Source: Paraniabella ginsengisoli
Lineage (GTDB): Bacteria; Bacteroidota; Bacteroidia; Chitinophagales; Chitinophagaceae
Length of the DNA stretch: 64,000 bases
Assembly: GCF_022513635.1 (NCBI RefSeq)
Contig: NZ_JAKWBL010000004.1
Location: 1,240,001 to 1,304,000, forward strand
Direction: 5' to 3'
Shown piece after piece: positions 8,372 to 18,678 of this stretch. Both the position numbers and the translations under genes were made by a program. Below the pieces are notes generated by a model that was not told the origin of the DNA, made no database searches, and saw only the letters and a list, made by a program, of their open reading frames with translations. Numbering within the stretch: position 1 is the first letter of the stretch; each line of letters opens with the position of its first letter.

Positions 8372-9673
8372 ATGAATTATTATAGCCTTAATAAACAGTC
8401 TCCAGTTGTATCTTTTAAAGAAGCTACTATTTTAGGACAAGCGCCTGATAAGGGATTGTACTATCCCGAAAAATTACCTGTTGTTGAAAAATCATTGATT
8501 GCGGATATTGAATCTTTATCAGATATTGATATAGCATTTCAGGTAATGAAACCTTATGTTGATGGATCCCTTAATGATGAGGAGCTTTATAACATTGTAA
8601 ACGAAACAATCAGTTTCCCAATTCCGCTTGAACCTATTACTGATAATATTTTTTCGTTAGAACTTTTTCATGGCCCAACGCTTGCTTTTAAAGATGTTGG
8701 AGCAAGGTTTATGAGCCGCTGTCTGGGACATTTTTTAAAAAATGAAGATCGTGAAGTAACAGTGTTGGTGGCTACTTCAGGAGATACTGGTGGTGCTGTC
8801 GCTAATGGATTTTATGGAGTAGACAATGTAAATGTAGTAATACTTTATCCCAAAGGTCGCGTAAGTACGGTGCAGGAAAAACAATTAACTACACTTGGAA
8901 AAAATATTACAGCGCTTGAAGTGGAAGGCAACTTTGATGACTGTCAGCGAATGGTAAAGCAGGCTTTTGCAGATAAAGACATCAACGATAAAAAATTCTT
9001 AACCTCTGCAAATTCTATTAATGTAGCACGTTGGTTGCCGCAGCAGATTTATTATTTCTTAGCTTACAAACAATGGAAACAAAAAAGTATTAACCCTGTT
9101 GTTTGTGTACCCAGCGGAAATTTTGGAAATATATGCGCAGGAATTTTAGCAAAAGTCACAGGCTTGCCACTTGGGCATTTTATTGCAGCTTGCAACGTAA
9201 ATGATATTGTATCGCACTATTTACAAACGGAGGAACTGAAACCTAAAGAAGCTGTAGCTACGTTATCCAATGCAATGGACGTAGGCAATCCGAGTAATTT
9301 TGTAAGGATCATCGAACTCTTTCAACAGCAGTTTCCAAATCTAAAACAAAACTTATCGGCTCAAACCATAACCGATCAGCAAACGATCGATACTATTAAA
9401 AGTGTGTATGATAAACATGGATATACCTTGGATCCACACGGCGCAGTAGCTTATCTTGCTTTGGAAAATCATTTACAGGAAAATACTGCTGATAAAGGTT
9501 TTATATTGGAAACCGCACACCCGGTAAAATTTCCAGATGCTGTGGAAGCCGCGACAGGTAAAAATGTAGCAATTCCGTCAACGCTGGATGCGATGATGAA
9601 AGTCAAGAAAGAATCGGTGGTTATTAAACCATTATTTGACGAACTCAAATCGTTTTTGCTGAGCAGACTATAA
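8372..9673 (+). CDS. thrC: Threonine synthase
   Basis: This 433-aa PLP-dependent enzyme converts O-phosphohomoserine to threonine. The N-terminal YYSLNKQSP block is typical, LFHGPTLAFKDVGARF (residues ~96-111) carries the PLP lysine, ATSGDTGGAVANGFYG (~136) binds phosphate, and VPSGNFGNICAG is at ~247. The length and motifs are those of the bacterial ThrC type. It is intact, unlike thrA and thrB, and is the last gene of the operon 133 bases after thrB. Confidence 0.95.
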   Translation: MNYYSLNKQSPVVSFKEATILGQAPDKGLYYPEKLPVVEKSLIADIESLSDIDIAFQVMKPYVDGSLNDEELYNIVNETISFPIPLEPITDNIFSLELFHGPTLAFKDVGARFMSRCLGHFLKNEDREVTVLVATSGDTGGAVANGFYGVDNVNVVILYPKGRVSTVQEKQLTTLGKNITALEVEGNFDDCQRMVKQAFADKDINDKKFLTSANSINVARWLPQQIYYFLAYKQWKQKSINPVVCVPSGNFGNICAGILAKVTGLPLGHFIAACNVNDIVSHYLQTEELKPKEAVATLSNAMDVGNPSNFVRIIELFQQQFPNLKQNLSAQTITDQQTIDTIKSVYDKHGYTLDPHGAVAYLALENHLQENTADKGFILETAHPVKFPDAVEAATGKNVAIPSTLDAMMKVKKESVVIKPLFDELKSFLLSRL

Positions 9674-9727
9674 ATACTAACTATACAAACTTTTAATGGT
9701 TTATATTCGTAACTGAACAGAATCAGT

Positions 9728-12700
9728 TTGTCAATGGCTGCTTTTTTGAGAATATCCATCTTATTATTTGGCGTATTTGTTTTTAAAGCGCTTAACGGGC
9801 AACAGGTTAGTTTCGAATATATAACTGCTAAAAATGGCTTGCCACAAAGTACCATAAGAGGCATTGTAAAAGACAAGTACGGATTTATGTGGTTTGGCAC
9901 CTGGAATGGGCTTTGTCGTTATGATGGCTATTCATTTAAAATATACCGGACCATTCCTGGCGATACATCTTCTTTAGCCAGCAACCGTATTCACTATTTA
10001 TATAAAGATCAAAAAGGAGACATTTGGATATCAGTTTTCAATGAGACGGTTTGTCGTTACAATTATAATACTGATAATTTTACCCGATTTAAATTAACCG
10101 ATCTACCCGCTCCTTTTAGAGATTCTGTAAGCCGAATGAGAGACCTGGTGGTGTTTGAAAACTCAAAAGATTTTTTGCGAAAACTGATCGGCCCATTCCA
10201 CCTTTCATTTACTAAAGAGCATATTGTGTTTGAAACACCTGTTGGTGTATATGGTGGTTTGAATGATAATAATGTTAATTGTATTTATCGTGATGACGCT
10301 GATATCTTATGGGTAGGAACTGGTTCTGGAGGAATTAATAAAGCTGATCTTAATGCAAGCAGGTTTCAGAGTACAAAGGTGAATGCTCCAGGACAGCCTG
10401 ACTTGATCAGGGCTGTAAGGTCGATGTGGGTTGATAGCAAAGGTATATGGTTGGGTACTGAAGATGATGGCTTAGTTTTTCTTGATTTTAAAAGTAAAAC
10501 AACCCATTACGTATTGACGCAATTAAAAGGAGAAAATATTAAAGCGCTTCTCAAAGATAAAAACGGCAATATTTGGATCGGAAAAAGATCAGGACTTGAT
10601 AAGTATGATCCTGTAACGAAAATATTGACCACTTATTTTGATGCGGGTAAAGAGACTGAATATAGCCGTTTTTACGCCATAGCGGAAGATCCTTTGACGG
10701 GTGAATTGTGGTTCTCGTATTATAACGGAGTGCTTAAATATGACCCCCATGTGAAAACTTTTGAGAAACAGCCGTTTGGTTTCTACACCCGATCGGGAGC
10801 GGGATGTCTTTTCTTTGATTCTAAAAATAATCTATGGATAGGCACAGAATATGCCGGGTTGGTTCAGCTAAAACGCAAATCTCAAAGCAGTGCCTGGAGT
10901 GATACTATTATGTATACAAGTGTAGCGTCCGATACAAGATCGCCGGATGAACGTGTGTATTCAGTAACAGAAGATTCGGATGGTTCTATTTGGTTGGAGC
11001 AGCAAACGGGCTTAGCAGGATTGATCCGCAAACCAGAAGCATCAAAAGTTATACTATTAAAACTGGGTTAGTAGATCAATATATTACCCGCGTAGCGGCA
11101 CAACACCGGGATATATCTGGTTTGCGCATAAAAATGGAATATCCAAATTTAATATCAAAAGTGAGCAGGTTCAAAATTATACGGTAAAGAAACCTGGCCA
11201 GGATTACGAGTTCATGGATGGCTCAGGATTCTTCGAGCAGGCGTCTGGGCAAATGTATTTCGGAACCACGCAAGGATTTGTTCATTTCAACCCGAATGAA
11301 ATCGTTGATAACCCGTTTTTGCCAAACCCAACTTTTACTGCTCTTCAGGTTCTGAATAAAACCGTACGTGTAGGAGATACTATAAATGGGCGAATAATTC
11401 TTTCTACACCACTACATATGGCAAAGACAATTACCTTAACACACGAGGATAAAAGCTTTTCCATTGAATTTACTGCGCTTCACTATTCTAATCCTGCAAG
11501 AAATCAATATGCTTATATGCTGGATGGCCAGGACAAAGAATGGATTTATACAGATGCTACGCGCCGTGTTGCCAGTTACTCCAACTTGCCCGATGGCAAG
11601 TATATTTTAAAGGTTAAAGCATCCAATAGCGACGGTGTTTGGAATTTGAAACCCGCTATTCTTGAAATTATAGTGTTGCCTCCATGGTGGAAAACATGGT
11701 GGGCTTATACCATTTACACTTTATTCTTTTTGATGGCTGTTTTTGCATTGTTTCGAATCATTCAGATAAGACAGCAATATCATCGTGAAATATTAACAGA
11801 GCGCCTTAAAGCTGAGAAGGCGCAGGAACTGGATCAATTAAAATCCAGCTTCTTCACTAATGTTTCACATGAGTTTCGTACACCGTTAACACTTATTATT
11901 GATCCACTAAGATCGTTACTTGAAAAAATACAGCAACCGAAAAGGATCGTTCTCACTACAACGTGATGTATCGTAATGCTCAACGGTTACTTACGCTTAT
12001 CAACCAGTTTCTCGACTTTCGAAAACTGGAATCTGGTAAAATGCAATTGAAACCAGTTCGGCAGGATTTAGTCGCTTTTCTAAAAAACACTTCAGCAGCA
12101 TTCGATTTTAAAGCAGCAGAAAAAAATATTGAATTCTTAGTATCGGCCACACCGCAAAAGATAATTATGGGTTTTGATGCTGATATTGTTGGCAAAGTGC
12201 TTTACAACCTTCTATCAAATGCTTTTAAGTTTACGCCTCCAGGAGGAACGATTCGCGTAATTATTCGGGCAGAGAGTGAAGCGCCTGACAATGTGATGAT
12301 ATCTGTATCTGACACCGGAATTGGTATTGAAGTTGAAAATCTTGAGAAGGTTTTTCACCCTTTTTATCAGGTGGAAACTGATGAACAACATTCTGGAACG
12401 GGAGTGGGGCTTGCCCTTACAAAGGAACTCGTTGAACTGCATCAGGGATCTATCCATGCATGAGAGCAAATCTGGTATTGGTGCTGATTTTATTGTTACA
12501 ATCATGAATATTGAAACCAATAATGTCGGTATAGAAAGTCCACAACAAAACATGATGAATGAGGACTATTTACAAAATAAGTTTTTGTATTTGCCTAAAA
12601 TAGAAGAATCAACAGAAAGACTCACATTATTATTAGTTGAAGACAATGATGATATAAGAAATTATGTAAGCTCAAATTTATCGGAGCCTTATTCTGTTAT

Positions 12701-13385
12701 AGAAGCAACCAATGGAACGGAAGGTTTTGAAAAGGCAATATCTGCGATACCAGATCTGATCATTAGCGATATTATGATGCCTGGCATGAATGGCTTGGAA
12801 CTCTGTAAAAAATTAAAAACAGATCAAAACACCAGCCATATACCTGTTGTTTTGCTAACGGCGCGTAAGTCTGATCAATATGAAGCAGAAGGATATGAGA
12901 CAGGAGCTGATGCGTATATTGCAAAGCCATTTAGCATGCCGTTGCTACAGGTTCGTATTCGTAATCTTATTGAAAGCCGGACAAAACTTCGGGAGTTATT
13001 TGGACAGTCGCCGGAGTCTTACACAAACCCCGTTGGGCTTAATGCCGCCGATAAATCCTTTCTTACCAGAGCGGTAGCATTGATAGAAGAAAACATGGCT
13101 GATGCAGAGGTGAATGTGGAATGGCTGGCTAATCAATTGTTCATGAGCCGCACTCAACTATATCGAAAAATCAAAGCTATTAGTAACCAATCGGTACATG
13201 AATTTGTTACGGACATCCGGCTAAGCAAAGCTGCCCGTTTATTACTCGAAGGCGGACATTCGGTTACCGAAATAGCATTTATGGTAGGTTATGCTGATGC
13301 AACTAGTTTTGGCCGCATGTTTCAAAAGCGGTATGGCACTACACCCAAGAAATACAGTCAGCAGGATAATACCAGTAATTCGTAA
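9728..13385 (+). CDS. Hybrid two-component system regulator (sensor kinase, receiver and AraC domain in one protein; four frame breaks)
   Basis: The repaired protein is about 1,220 aa. Order: signal peptide (to ~ALNGQQ), two-component propeller repeats (DKYGFMWFGTWNGLCRYDG and several DxxGxIWIG-like blades), a Y_Y_Y domain before a transmembrane helix at ~11690-11755, HisKA with H-box SHEFRTPLTLI (~11865), HATPase (DTGIGIE, GTGVGLALTKELVE), receiver domain (LLVEDNDDIR, with DIMMPGMNG carrying the phospho-Asp), and a C-terminal AraC HTH (LFMSRTQLYRKIK). Such proteins sense periplasmic glycans and activate polysaccharide genes. Breaks: ~10993 (GG/GGG), ~11096 (GG/GGG), ~11940 (A4/A5), and ~12460, where one extra base gives the best join. 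No polysaccharide genes are adjacent; the target is unknown. Confidence 0.88.
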
Positions 13386-13738
13386 TCCAGGAATTGGTGC
13401 ATTCATTATTGCCTGTACAAATATGCTACTGCTTAAAGGAGCAAACCACATCAATTGGACTGAAAATCAACCAGAAAGTCAAATGAATTGTATCAAAAAG
13501 CTGATTTTTTGGTACGATATGAATGCTCTTATCTCGATTCTGTAAGTAGTTTCGGGTAAGGGTATAAAGAGCGATTGCATATTTTAACACTCCTATTTGC
13601 GGGTTTCTGTTACCGCGCTTCCCAATCCCTGAATTAAGCAAGTTTTAAATCTATAGGTGGTGTTATATGAAATGAGCCAACGTTTTGCATACCCCAAAGC
13701 TCCGCCAACTGACTATTAAAATCATAAAAAAGAACCGG
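13386..13738. other. Gene-free intergenic stretch
   Basis: Between the hybrid regulator and the GntR gene I see only short, unconvincing reading frames on both strands and no recognisable repeat or RNA gene. Confidence 0.5.
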
Positions 13739-14041
13739 ATGAAAGCAATTTTTAAAAATGGAAGAATGGTCTTTGATTGTAATCTGAATGTTGATATAAA
13801 TCCGTCTTCCGAACAATTTTTGTATTTACAGGTTAAGAATGTTCTAAAACAGGCTATTTTAAATGGCGAATTTGAGAAAGGAGGAAAGCTTCCTTCTGCG
13901 AGAGATATTGGTAAAGGCAATACTATTTCTCTTGCAACAGCTGAAAGAGCCTACCGGGACCTGCGAAGAGAAGGTATTATTGTTAGAAGAAAGGGGGATG
14001 GATATTTTGTATCCGAATCTCTGGATAGTATGCGAAGCTGA
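13739..14041 (+). CDS. Small GntR-family (YtrA-like) transcriptional regulator
   Basis: The ~100-aa protein starts at ATG 13739 (MKAIFKNGRM); an upstream in-frame extension lacks conserved features. The winged helix-turn-helix is clear: FLYLQVKNVLKQAILNGEF, then GGKLPSARDI, ISLATAERAYRDLRREGII and the wing VRRKGDGYFV. There is only a short tail and no effector domain, as in YtrA-type repressors of ABC transporter operons. No ABC transporter lies beside it, so its target cannot be read from the context. Confidence 0.82.
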   Translation: MKAIFKNGRMVFDCNLNVDINPSSEQFLYLQVKNVLKQAILNGEFEKGGKLPSARDIGKGNTISLATAERAYRDLRREGIIVRRKGDGYFVSESLDSMRS

Positions 14042-14147
14042 AGATTGCTAAAAAAAAGTTAATTGCTTTTCAGTAATAGTTGATTTTTCGACCTAGACAA
14101 GCGTTGCTCTTTGCTAATAAAGCAAATAAATTTACCTTGCCGCGGAG

Positions 14148-14681
14148 ATGCACGATTTAGAACCCTACTATAACTGGCAGCACATTTATGTGAGTGAAGA
14201 AGATGAGCGTTCTCCATTTTTTGGAGCGGAACATTCACAGTTTGAATATACAGATACTGTCTACAATTACTATATCCATCCGCAATGGGATTATTTTGGA
14301 AGTAAAACGCTTTACTTAAAAGTGCTGATGGCGGATTATGACGAAAAGTACGCTATTATTGAAATGATAGGGGAGTGGAATGACGCGGTAGAAAACGATA
14401 TTATGACATTCAAGCGGGATGTGCTGGAAGCTTTTATGCAGGAAGATATTTGTAAGTTTATTTTAATTGCGGAAAATGTACTTAATTTTCACAGTAGTGA
14501 TAAAGAATACTATGAAGAATTACATGAAGAACTTTCTGATGAAGACGGATGGATCGTATGCCTGAATATGCCTGAACAAACCCAGTATGAATTTAAGCAG
14601 GCAAAACTCAACCAATTTATTGAGTTAATGGAACTGGACAATTGGAGGATTTACAAGCCTTATCATTTATTTAAAAAATAG
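14148..14681 (+). CDS. Conserved hypothetical protein, acidic, 177 aa
   Basis: I do not recognise a domain. The protein is soluble, rich in Asp/Glu and aromatic residues (YYNWQHIYVSEEDERSPFF at the N-terminus, EYYEELHEELSDEDGW near 125-140), with no signal peptide or membrane segment. It is intact, begins with ATG and is preceded by a short AT-rich gap. It converges with the DoxX gene, their stops being 8 bases apart. Function unknown. Confidence 0.7.
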   Translation: MHDLEPYYNWQHIYVSEEDERSPFFGAEHSQFEYTDTVYNYYIHPQWDYFGSKTLYLKVLMADYDEKYAIIEMIGEWNDAVENDIMTFKRDVLEAFMQEDICKFILIAENVLNFHSSDKEYYEELHEELSDEDGWIVCLNMPEQTQYEFKQAKLNQFIELMELDNWRIYKPYHLFKK

Positions 14682-14689
14682 ATGGTCAA

Positions 14690-15085
14690 CTATCGGCCCG
14701 ACTTGGCTTTTCGGAAGGGTAATAGTATTTGTTTCCGGTGAATAATAACTAACACGAGGCATGCAACAAATACACCAATTGCCATATAAAACAATTCGCC
14801 ACCGTCACCCAAAACCTCAATACCTAAAGTTGTAAGGTGAAAGTAAATAGCTCCGGCCATAGTACCCAATCCCAATAAAGCACCATAACCCGATGTGCGT
14901 GGTATTAGGATTAATATGCCGGCAATTAGTTCAACAATCCCGGTAGCAATTCTTCCGTAAGGCTCCATGCCAATCGTTTCAAAAATATACAAGGTTTCTT
15001 CAGTGGCTCGGAATTTATGCATGATAACGGTATTGATCAGAATAAATGCTACTGCAATACGTAAAAGCCAAATAAATATTTTCAT
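14690..15085 (-). CDS. DoxX-like small integral membrane protein
   Basis: The 131-aa product starts at ATG 15085 (MKIFIWLLRIAVAFIL); an in-frame upstream extension is non-hydrophobic and unlikely. Four hydrophobic segments are visible (about residues 3-22, 45-65, 68-90 and 97-117), with GRIATGIVELIAGILILIP after the first loop, the usual DoxX/DUF417-like arrangement. The molecular role is unknown; related proteins have been linked to redox or quinone functions at the membrane. Confidence 0.75.
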   Translation of the reverse strand: MKIFIWLLRIAVAFILINTVIMHKFRATEETLYIFETIGMEPYGRIATGIVELIAGILILIPRTSGYGALLGLGTMAGAIYFHLTTLGIEVLGDGGELFYMAIGVFVACLVLVIIHRKQILLPFRKAKSGR

Positions 15086-15176
15086 TCGTTTATAATTTAT
15101 AGTTTGCCGCTGGGCTGCAATTATTTTTGCCGGATGGAATGCCCGATAAGTATATCCTTGAACTTTTTTAATAAAA

Positions 15177-15302
15177 CACATAGATACATAGCATTTGCTT
15201 CGTTTGAGGATATTTAGCATCCGCCTTAGGCGGACATAGCCTTCGGGAAAAGAGCGATTATGTGTATTTATGTCTCCTATTTATCATAAAACCTATGTAT
15301 CT
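15177..15302. mobile_element. MITE-like repeat, copy 1
   Basis: The termini are inverted: AGATACATAG (15182-15191) and CTATGTATCT (15293-15302), with CACATAG just outside the left end. The centre has the palindrome TCCGCC-TTA-GGCGGA (15220-15234). On the opposite strand it aligns along its length with the element at 55307-55440, including GGATGCTA-ATATCCT next to the centre. It has no coding capacity and lies between DoxX and the ATP-grasp gene. Confidence 0.65.
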
Positions 15303-15353
15303 AAAATGGTGAGAAATTTACGCGGGTGTTTCATCCGTTTTATTTTATGGTTT

Positions 15354-16383
15354 TTAAATACGTCTTGTATTTTTTCTTAGAATAAAATATTCTCTAATAC
15401 TCATGTAAGGAACGTTTTGATGCCTGTTTAAATAAGTTGCCACTTTGCACAACCCACTCCAGTGTTTCAAAATAATTTTCCAAACGGAAATTAAAGAAAG
15501 ATTAGGATCGAAAATATGGGTAGGATCAGCGCCACTACCGTTTAACTCTACTATTGCAAAGTTTTTCCCTTTAGTGAAATCTTCCCAATTGTCAAACTTG
15601 ATGTCAAGCCTTCCATAATAAAATCCGGGAATGGCACAACAAACTTCATTTATTGTTTGCTCCAGTTCCGGCGAGTTTTTAAATGTATAATCATAAAACT
15701 TAGCGCCTCTTGCATGATTGCCATAACTAAGCAGGTTCACTCGCTCTCCTTTTGACGGAATATGATCAAGTAATTCACGCGAAAGCTTTTCGATGCTTTC
15801 TTTTTGCATAGCATAACGTAAATCGTTAAATGCAAGATGTCTTACCGAATCTTTCCCATTGCCAATCACATGTGGCAGTTCTTTATAAACGATGCCGCTT
15901 ATAAAACCTTTTGACTGGTTGGGTATTCTGATAAAAAAACACCAGCTTCATTCTCAAACGGAATTAACGATTGTGCAAGATAGGGCGTCGTTGCAGAAGC
16001 GTGATAGGCTTGCATTTCAACGATTGTATTTATTTTTTTACACCCGTTCCTTTCTCTCCAATATCCGGTTTGGCAAATAAAGGAAGACCAATATTTCCTT
16101 TTTGTAAAATATTTAATACCTCGTGAACGTCTGTGTTGCCTGGTGTAATTAAAACTGTCTTGGGTGTAAATGCAGGCGGTAATGTTTCATGTATTTTGCT
16201 CTTGCGTTCTAAAAAGATCCCGCTATATTCTATGCCGGGATTAGCCGCAGAAAGAAATAATAAGGAGCGTGCTTTAATGCTGTAGTAGATCCATGCAGGA
16301 AACAGGGGAAAGTAAATCAGGAACGAAGGCCAGTATTCCTTGTTTAGTATTTTATGTAGAAAGATTTTTGAACTATTACTCAT
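15354..16383 (-). CDS. ATP-grasp domain protein, membrane-anchored, paralogue 1 (two frame breaks)
   Basis: The protein (~344 aa) starts at ATG 16383. A hydrophobic N-terminal segment (WPSFLIYFPLFPAWIYYSIKA) is followed by an ATP-grasp fold: LPLFAKPDIGEKGTGV (ATP-binding beta strand and loop), YGNHARGAKFYDYT, GFYYGRLDIKF and FAIVELNGSGADPTHIFDP (metal and phosphate site). It is homologous along its length to the protein at 45816-46856. Breaks at ~16040 (A7/A8 on the coding strand) and ~15935 (T7/T8) are homopolymer losses. ATP-grasp enzymes ligate a carboxylate to an amine or thiol; the substrates are unknown here. It follows the NRDE gene by 28 bases. Confidence 0.78.
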
Positions 16384-16411
16384 AAATGATATTCCCCTGA
16401 CAGATACTTAC

Positions 16412-17121
16412 TTAAAAAGGTACAATCGTTTCGCTGTGTTTAATTAAATCGAAATAATGTAGCTCACGTGTCGAACCATTGATTGCAATATGGCTGATGC
16501 TTACAGTTTGCATTTTCGTTTCCGTCCGGTACATGTTAATATCAATATCACGATTACCTACCCCACCGTTGGTATGAAAATCGAGAATATGTTTTGTATC
16601 TGATAATTTATTTTGTTTTTGCCGCTGATCAAACCATGCTGCGCGTTGTTGAATATGTTCTGGTTGGTAAAGCGTGCTGGATGACCAGATATGGTTTTCA
16701 TTCTCGTCTTTAACAACAATAGTTTTATGTGAACCATCCCACCTAAGCTGGTAAAGTTTTCCATTTGAATTCAGAAGTAGCAAGGTAAAGGGTTCAATGT
16801 TCATAAGATCGATTGTTTCGAACTCATCCTCAACCCGTAATGTTGTGTTGAGCAGATCCAACATTATAAGTCCGCGACTTCGACGATAAGGCGTTTGCCT
16901 TATATGTGCTTTTTCCGCTCCGTTTAATAAAATGCCAATTTTTCCATTTTCGTGAACGCCCAACCAGGAACCTCCTGCATGTCCGTCTTTTGGGAAAAGG
17001 ATGTTACCGTTGGCGAATGGATACCACTGAGGTGGTTTTGCCGGTGCCCGGTTTAAAGATTCATCTCTGTTGGAAGTAAAAAAATATGATCGCCGTCTTT
17101 AATATATGTTACTGTGCACAT
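16412..17121 (-). CDS. TANGO2/NRDE family protein (one frame break)
   Basis: It starts at ATG 17121 with the conserved MCTVTYIKDGDHIF and, after the break, TSNRDE, the NRDE signature; GGSWLGVHENGKIGILLNGAE follows. The break near 17090 is T7 instead of T8 in the coding strand. The ~236-aa length is usual. The family (TANGO2, transport and Golgi organisation 2) has an N-terminal-nucleophile-like fold, with Cys2 exposed after Met removal, and has been linked to heme handling and lipid metabolism in other organisms. It overlaps the DinB-like gene by 13 bases, a sign of translational coupling. Confidence 0.82.
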
Positions 17122-17621
17122 GTCTGCTTATGAGTAATAGTACTTGGGGCAACCCCGAAGGTTTCATCTTCAATAATAATGTCCAAAGAGCGAAGCCCAG
17201 TTTTGATCAATGCCATGTGATGAATGGAATGTTCTATCTGATATAACAATTCCCTTTGGTAATTAGATTGTACACGCATATTGTGACAAACAACTTCCAA
17301 AGATTCTTCAAAGTTAGTGTTACTTATTTTTTGACATATCATTGAAATTTGTTCTGAAGCAAAAGCAGGATCTGTTTCAATCTTCACATCACGATCTCTC
17401 GCATCATAGTCAACAGGCGCCTGTAATTCAACTGCTTTTAAAAGGCATAAATACATTTCGATGATATGCCTTGCGTGCATGCCAATGCTGGCGTCGTACA
17501 TTATTGGTATATGCCGGGTATAGAGGCCATCGCCTAATTCTTGTATAGTGGTTTGTAGCTTGCTTAACTGTTCAATGACAGATTTTGATAGGTCTTCCAA
17601 ATTGTTACTTATTCTCATCAA
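17109..17621 (-). CDS. DinB/YfiT-like four-helix protein
   Basis: The 170-aa helical protein has histidines placed as in DinB-type metal sites: GMHARHIIEMY (residues ~47-57), EVVCHNMRV, and IEHSIHHMALIK (~127-138). The family includes thiol transferases and detoxification enzymes; here the substrate is unknown. It is the first gene of a three-gene leftward operon (DinB-like, NRDE, ATP-grasp) and overlaps the next start by 13 bases. Confidence 0.72.
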   Translation of the reverse strand: MMRISNNLEDLSKSVIEQLSKLQTTIQELGDGLYTRHIPIMYDASIGMHARHIIEMYLCLLKAVELQAPVDYDARDRDVKIETDPAFASEQISMICQKISNTNFEESLEVVCHNMRVQSNYQRELLYQIEHSIHHMALIKTGLRSLDIIIEDETFGVAPSTITHKQTCAQ

Positions 17622-17839
17622 TAATAAAATTAAAAGGTTCCCCTGGTAAACTAAAGTAAATATATTTCAATTTTGCTGTGTACGATAGTAATATATTCAT
17701 ATTAGGATTTACGGGAATGAATATTTTTCGGATGAATAGTTCTATTTTTTTAACGATTTAGAAAGATTGGGCAAAAACGGGGCCGGATGCAATCGTTTGC
17801 GTGAATTTGTAACTATGGTTTTGCTTATTGCGTCATTTT

Positions 17840-17874
17840 TTTGTCATAGAATTAATAATTCTGTGCTACTTTTG
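17840..17874 (+). promoter_or_regulatory. Candidate promoter of the sdh operon
   Basis: A perfect TAnnTTTG box, TACTTTTG, lies at 17867-17874 and a TTTG at 17840-17843, 23 bases upstream, the long end of the spacing reported for Bacteroidota promoters. The sdhC start is 32 bases after the -7 box. Confidence 0.55.
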
Positions 17875-17905
17875 CCCCATTCACAATTTTAGAATAAGCT
17901 TATAT

Positions 17906-18601
17906 ATGAATTGGTCCCAATTTTTTACTTCGAGTGTTGGTAAGAAACTAACGATGGCGCTTTCCGGTATTTTTCTGATTTTATTCCTGATAGTACACGT
18001 AGGGTTAAATGCCTGTATCTGGGCAAATGATGGCGGAGTAATGTTTAATAAAGCAGCTCATTTCATGGGAGCTAACTGGGTGCCGCGCGTGCTGGAAATA
18101 GGACTGTTTGCCTTTTTCCTAATCCACATTATTCAAGGTTTGGTGCTCGAAATTCAAAACCGAAGCAAACGGAAAATCGGGTATGCCGTAAACCTGGGTA
18201 ACAGAGGAAGTAAATGGTATAGCCGCTCAATGGGTATATTAGGATCTTTGATACTTATTTTTTTGGTAATTCACATTATTGATTTTTGGATTCCTTCCCG
18301 TTTTGGAGGTTTAACAGAGACGATAATTGACGGTAAGCCCTATCATAATTTGTATGCTGAAATGAAATATAAGTTTAGTGAATTTGAGTACCGCCACATT
18401 GTGATTGTTATTTATATTTTAGGGGTTGCATCATTGTTCTGGCATTTGGTGCACGGCTTTCAAAGCTCGTTTCGCACGTTGGGCCTTACCAATCATAAGT
18501 ACATCAATATGATGATCGGTTTGGGATGGGCGTTTTCTTTAATTGTATGTTTAGGCTTTATTATGATGCCACTTAGCTTTTTATTTGGCTGGATTTCGTA
18601 A
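17906..18601 (+). CDS. sdhC: Succinate dehydrogenase/fumarate reductase cytochrome b subunit
   Basis: The membrane anchor of complex II (231 aa, start ATG 17906: MNWSQFFTSSVGKKL; an upstream in-frame extension has no conservation signal and overlaps the promoter). Five hydrophobic helices are visible. Histidines in helices (LFLIVHVGLNA, FFLIHIIQG, LVIHIIDFW, FWHLVHGFQSS) are candidates for haem ligation, as in single-subunit di-haem cytochrome b types. It reduces menaquinone with electrons from SdhB. Confidence 0.92.
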   Translation: MNWSQFFTSSVGKKLTMALSGIFLILFLIVHVGLNACIWANDGGVMFNKAAHFMGANWVPRVLEIGLFAFFLIHIIQGLVLEIQNRSKRKIGYAVNLGNRGSKWYSRSMGILGSLILIFLVIHIIDFWIPSRFGGLTETIIDGKPYHNLYAEMKYKFSEFEYRHIVIVIYILGVASLFWHLVHGFQSSFRTLGLTNHKYINMMIGLGWAFSLIVCLGFIMMPLSFLFGWIS

Positions 18602-18678
18602 CAAAAGTTGACAGTTGACGGATGTTCGTTGACGGGTTTGCATTAGAAATTTGAGATTAGAAATTAGAAATTTGATTT

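Noticed and set aside
11214..13385. Separate histidine kinase and response regulator genes after the propeller protein
   Set aside because: All boundaries are one-base breaks between domains that normally lie in one polypeptide; no ribosome-binding region or intergenic space separates them.
13291..13545. Possible small membrane protein (84 aa) after the hybrid regulator
   Set aside because: It starts inside the AraC domain, has no clear hydrophobic or domain structure and no sign of translation.
14690..15220. Longer DoxX ORF from 15220
   Set aside because: The first 45 residues are polar and overlap the MITE-like repeat; the hydrophobic core with a good ATG begins at 15085.
15870..16030. 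Decayed pseudogene in the first ATP-grasp copy
   Set aside because: Both breaks are one-base homopolymer losses and the rest aligns well with the intact paralogue, so sequencing error is more likely than decay.
16558..16764. Reading frames inside the NRDE gene on the same strand
   Set aside because: They are out-of-frame shadows of the TANGO2/NRDE protein, with no independent conservation signal.
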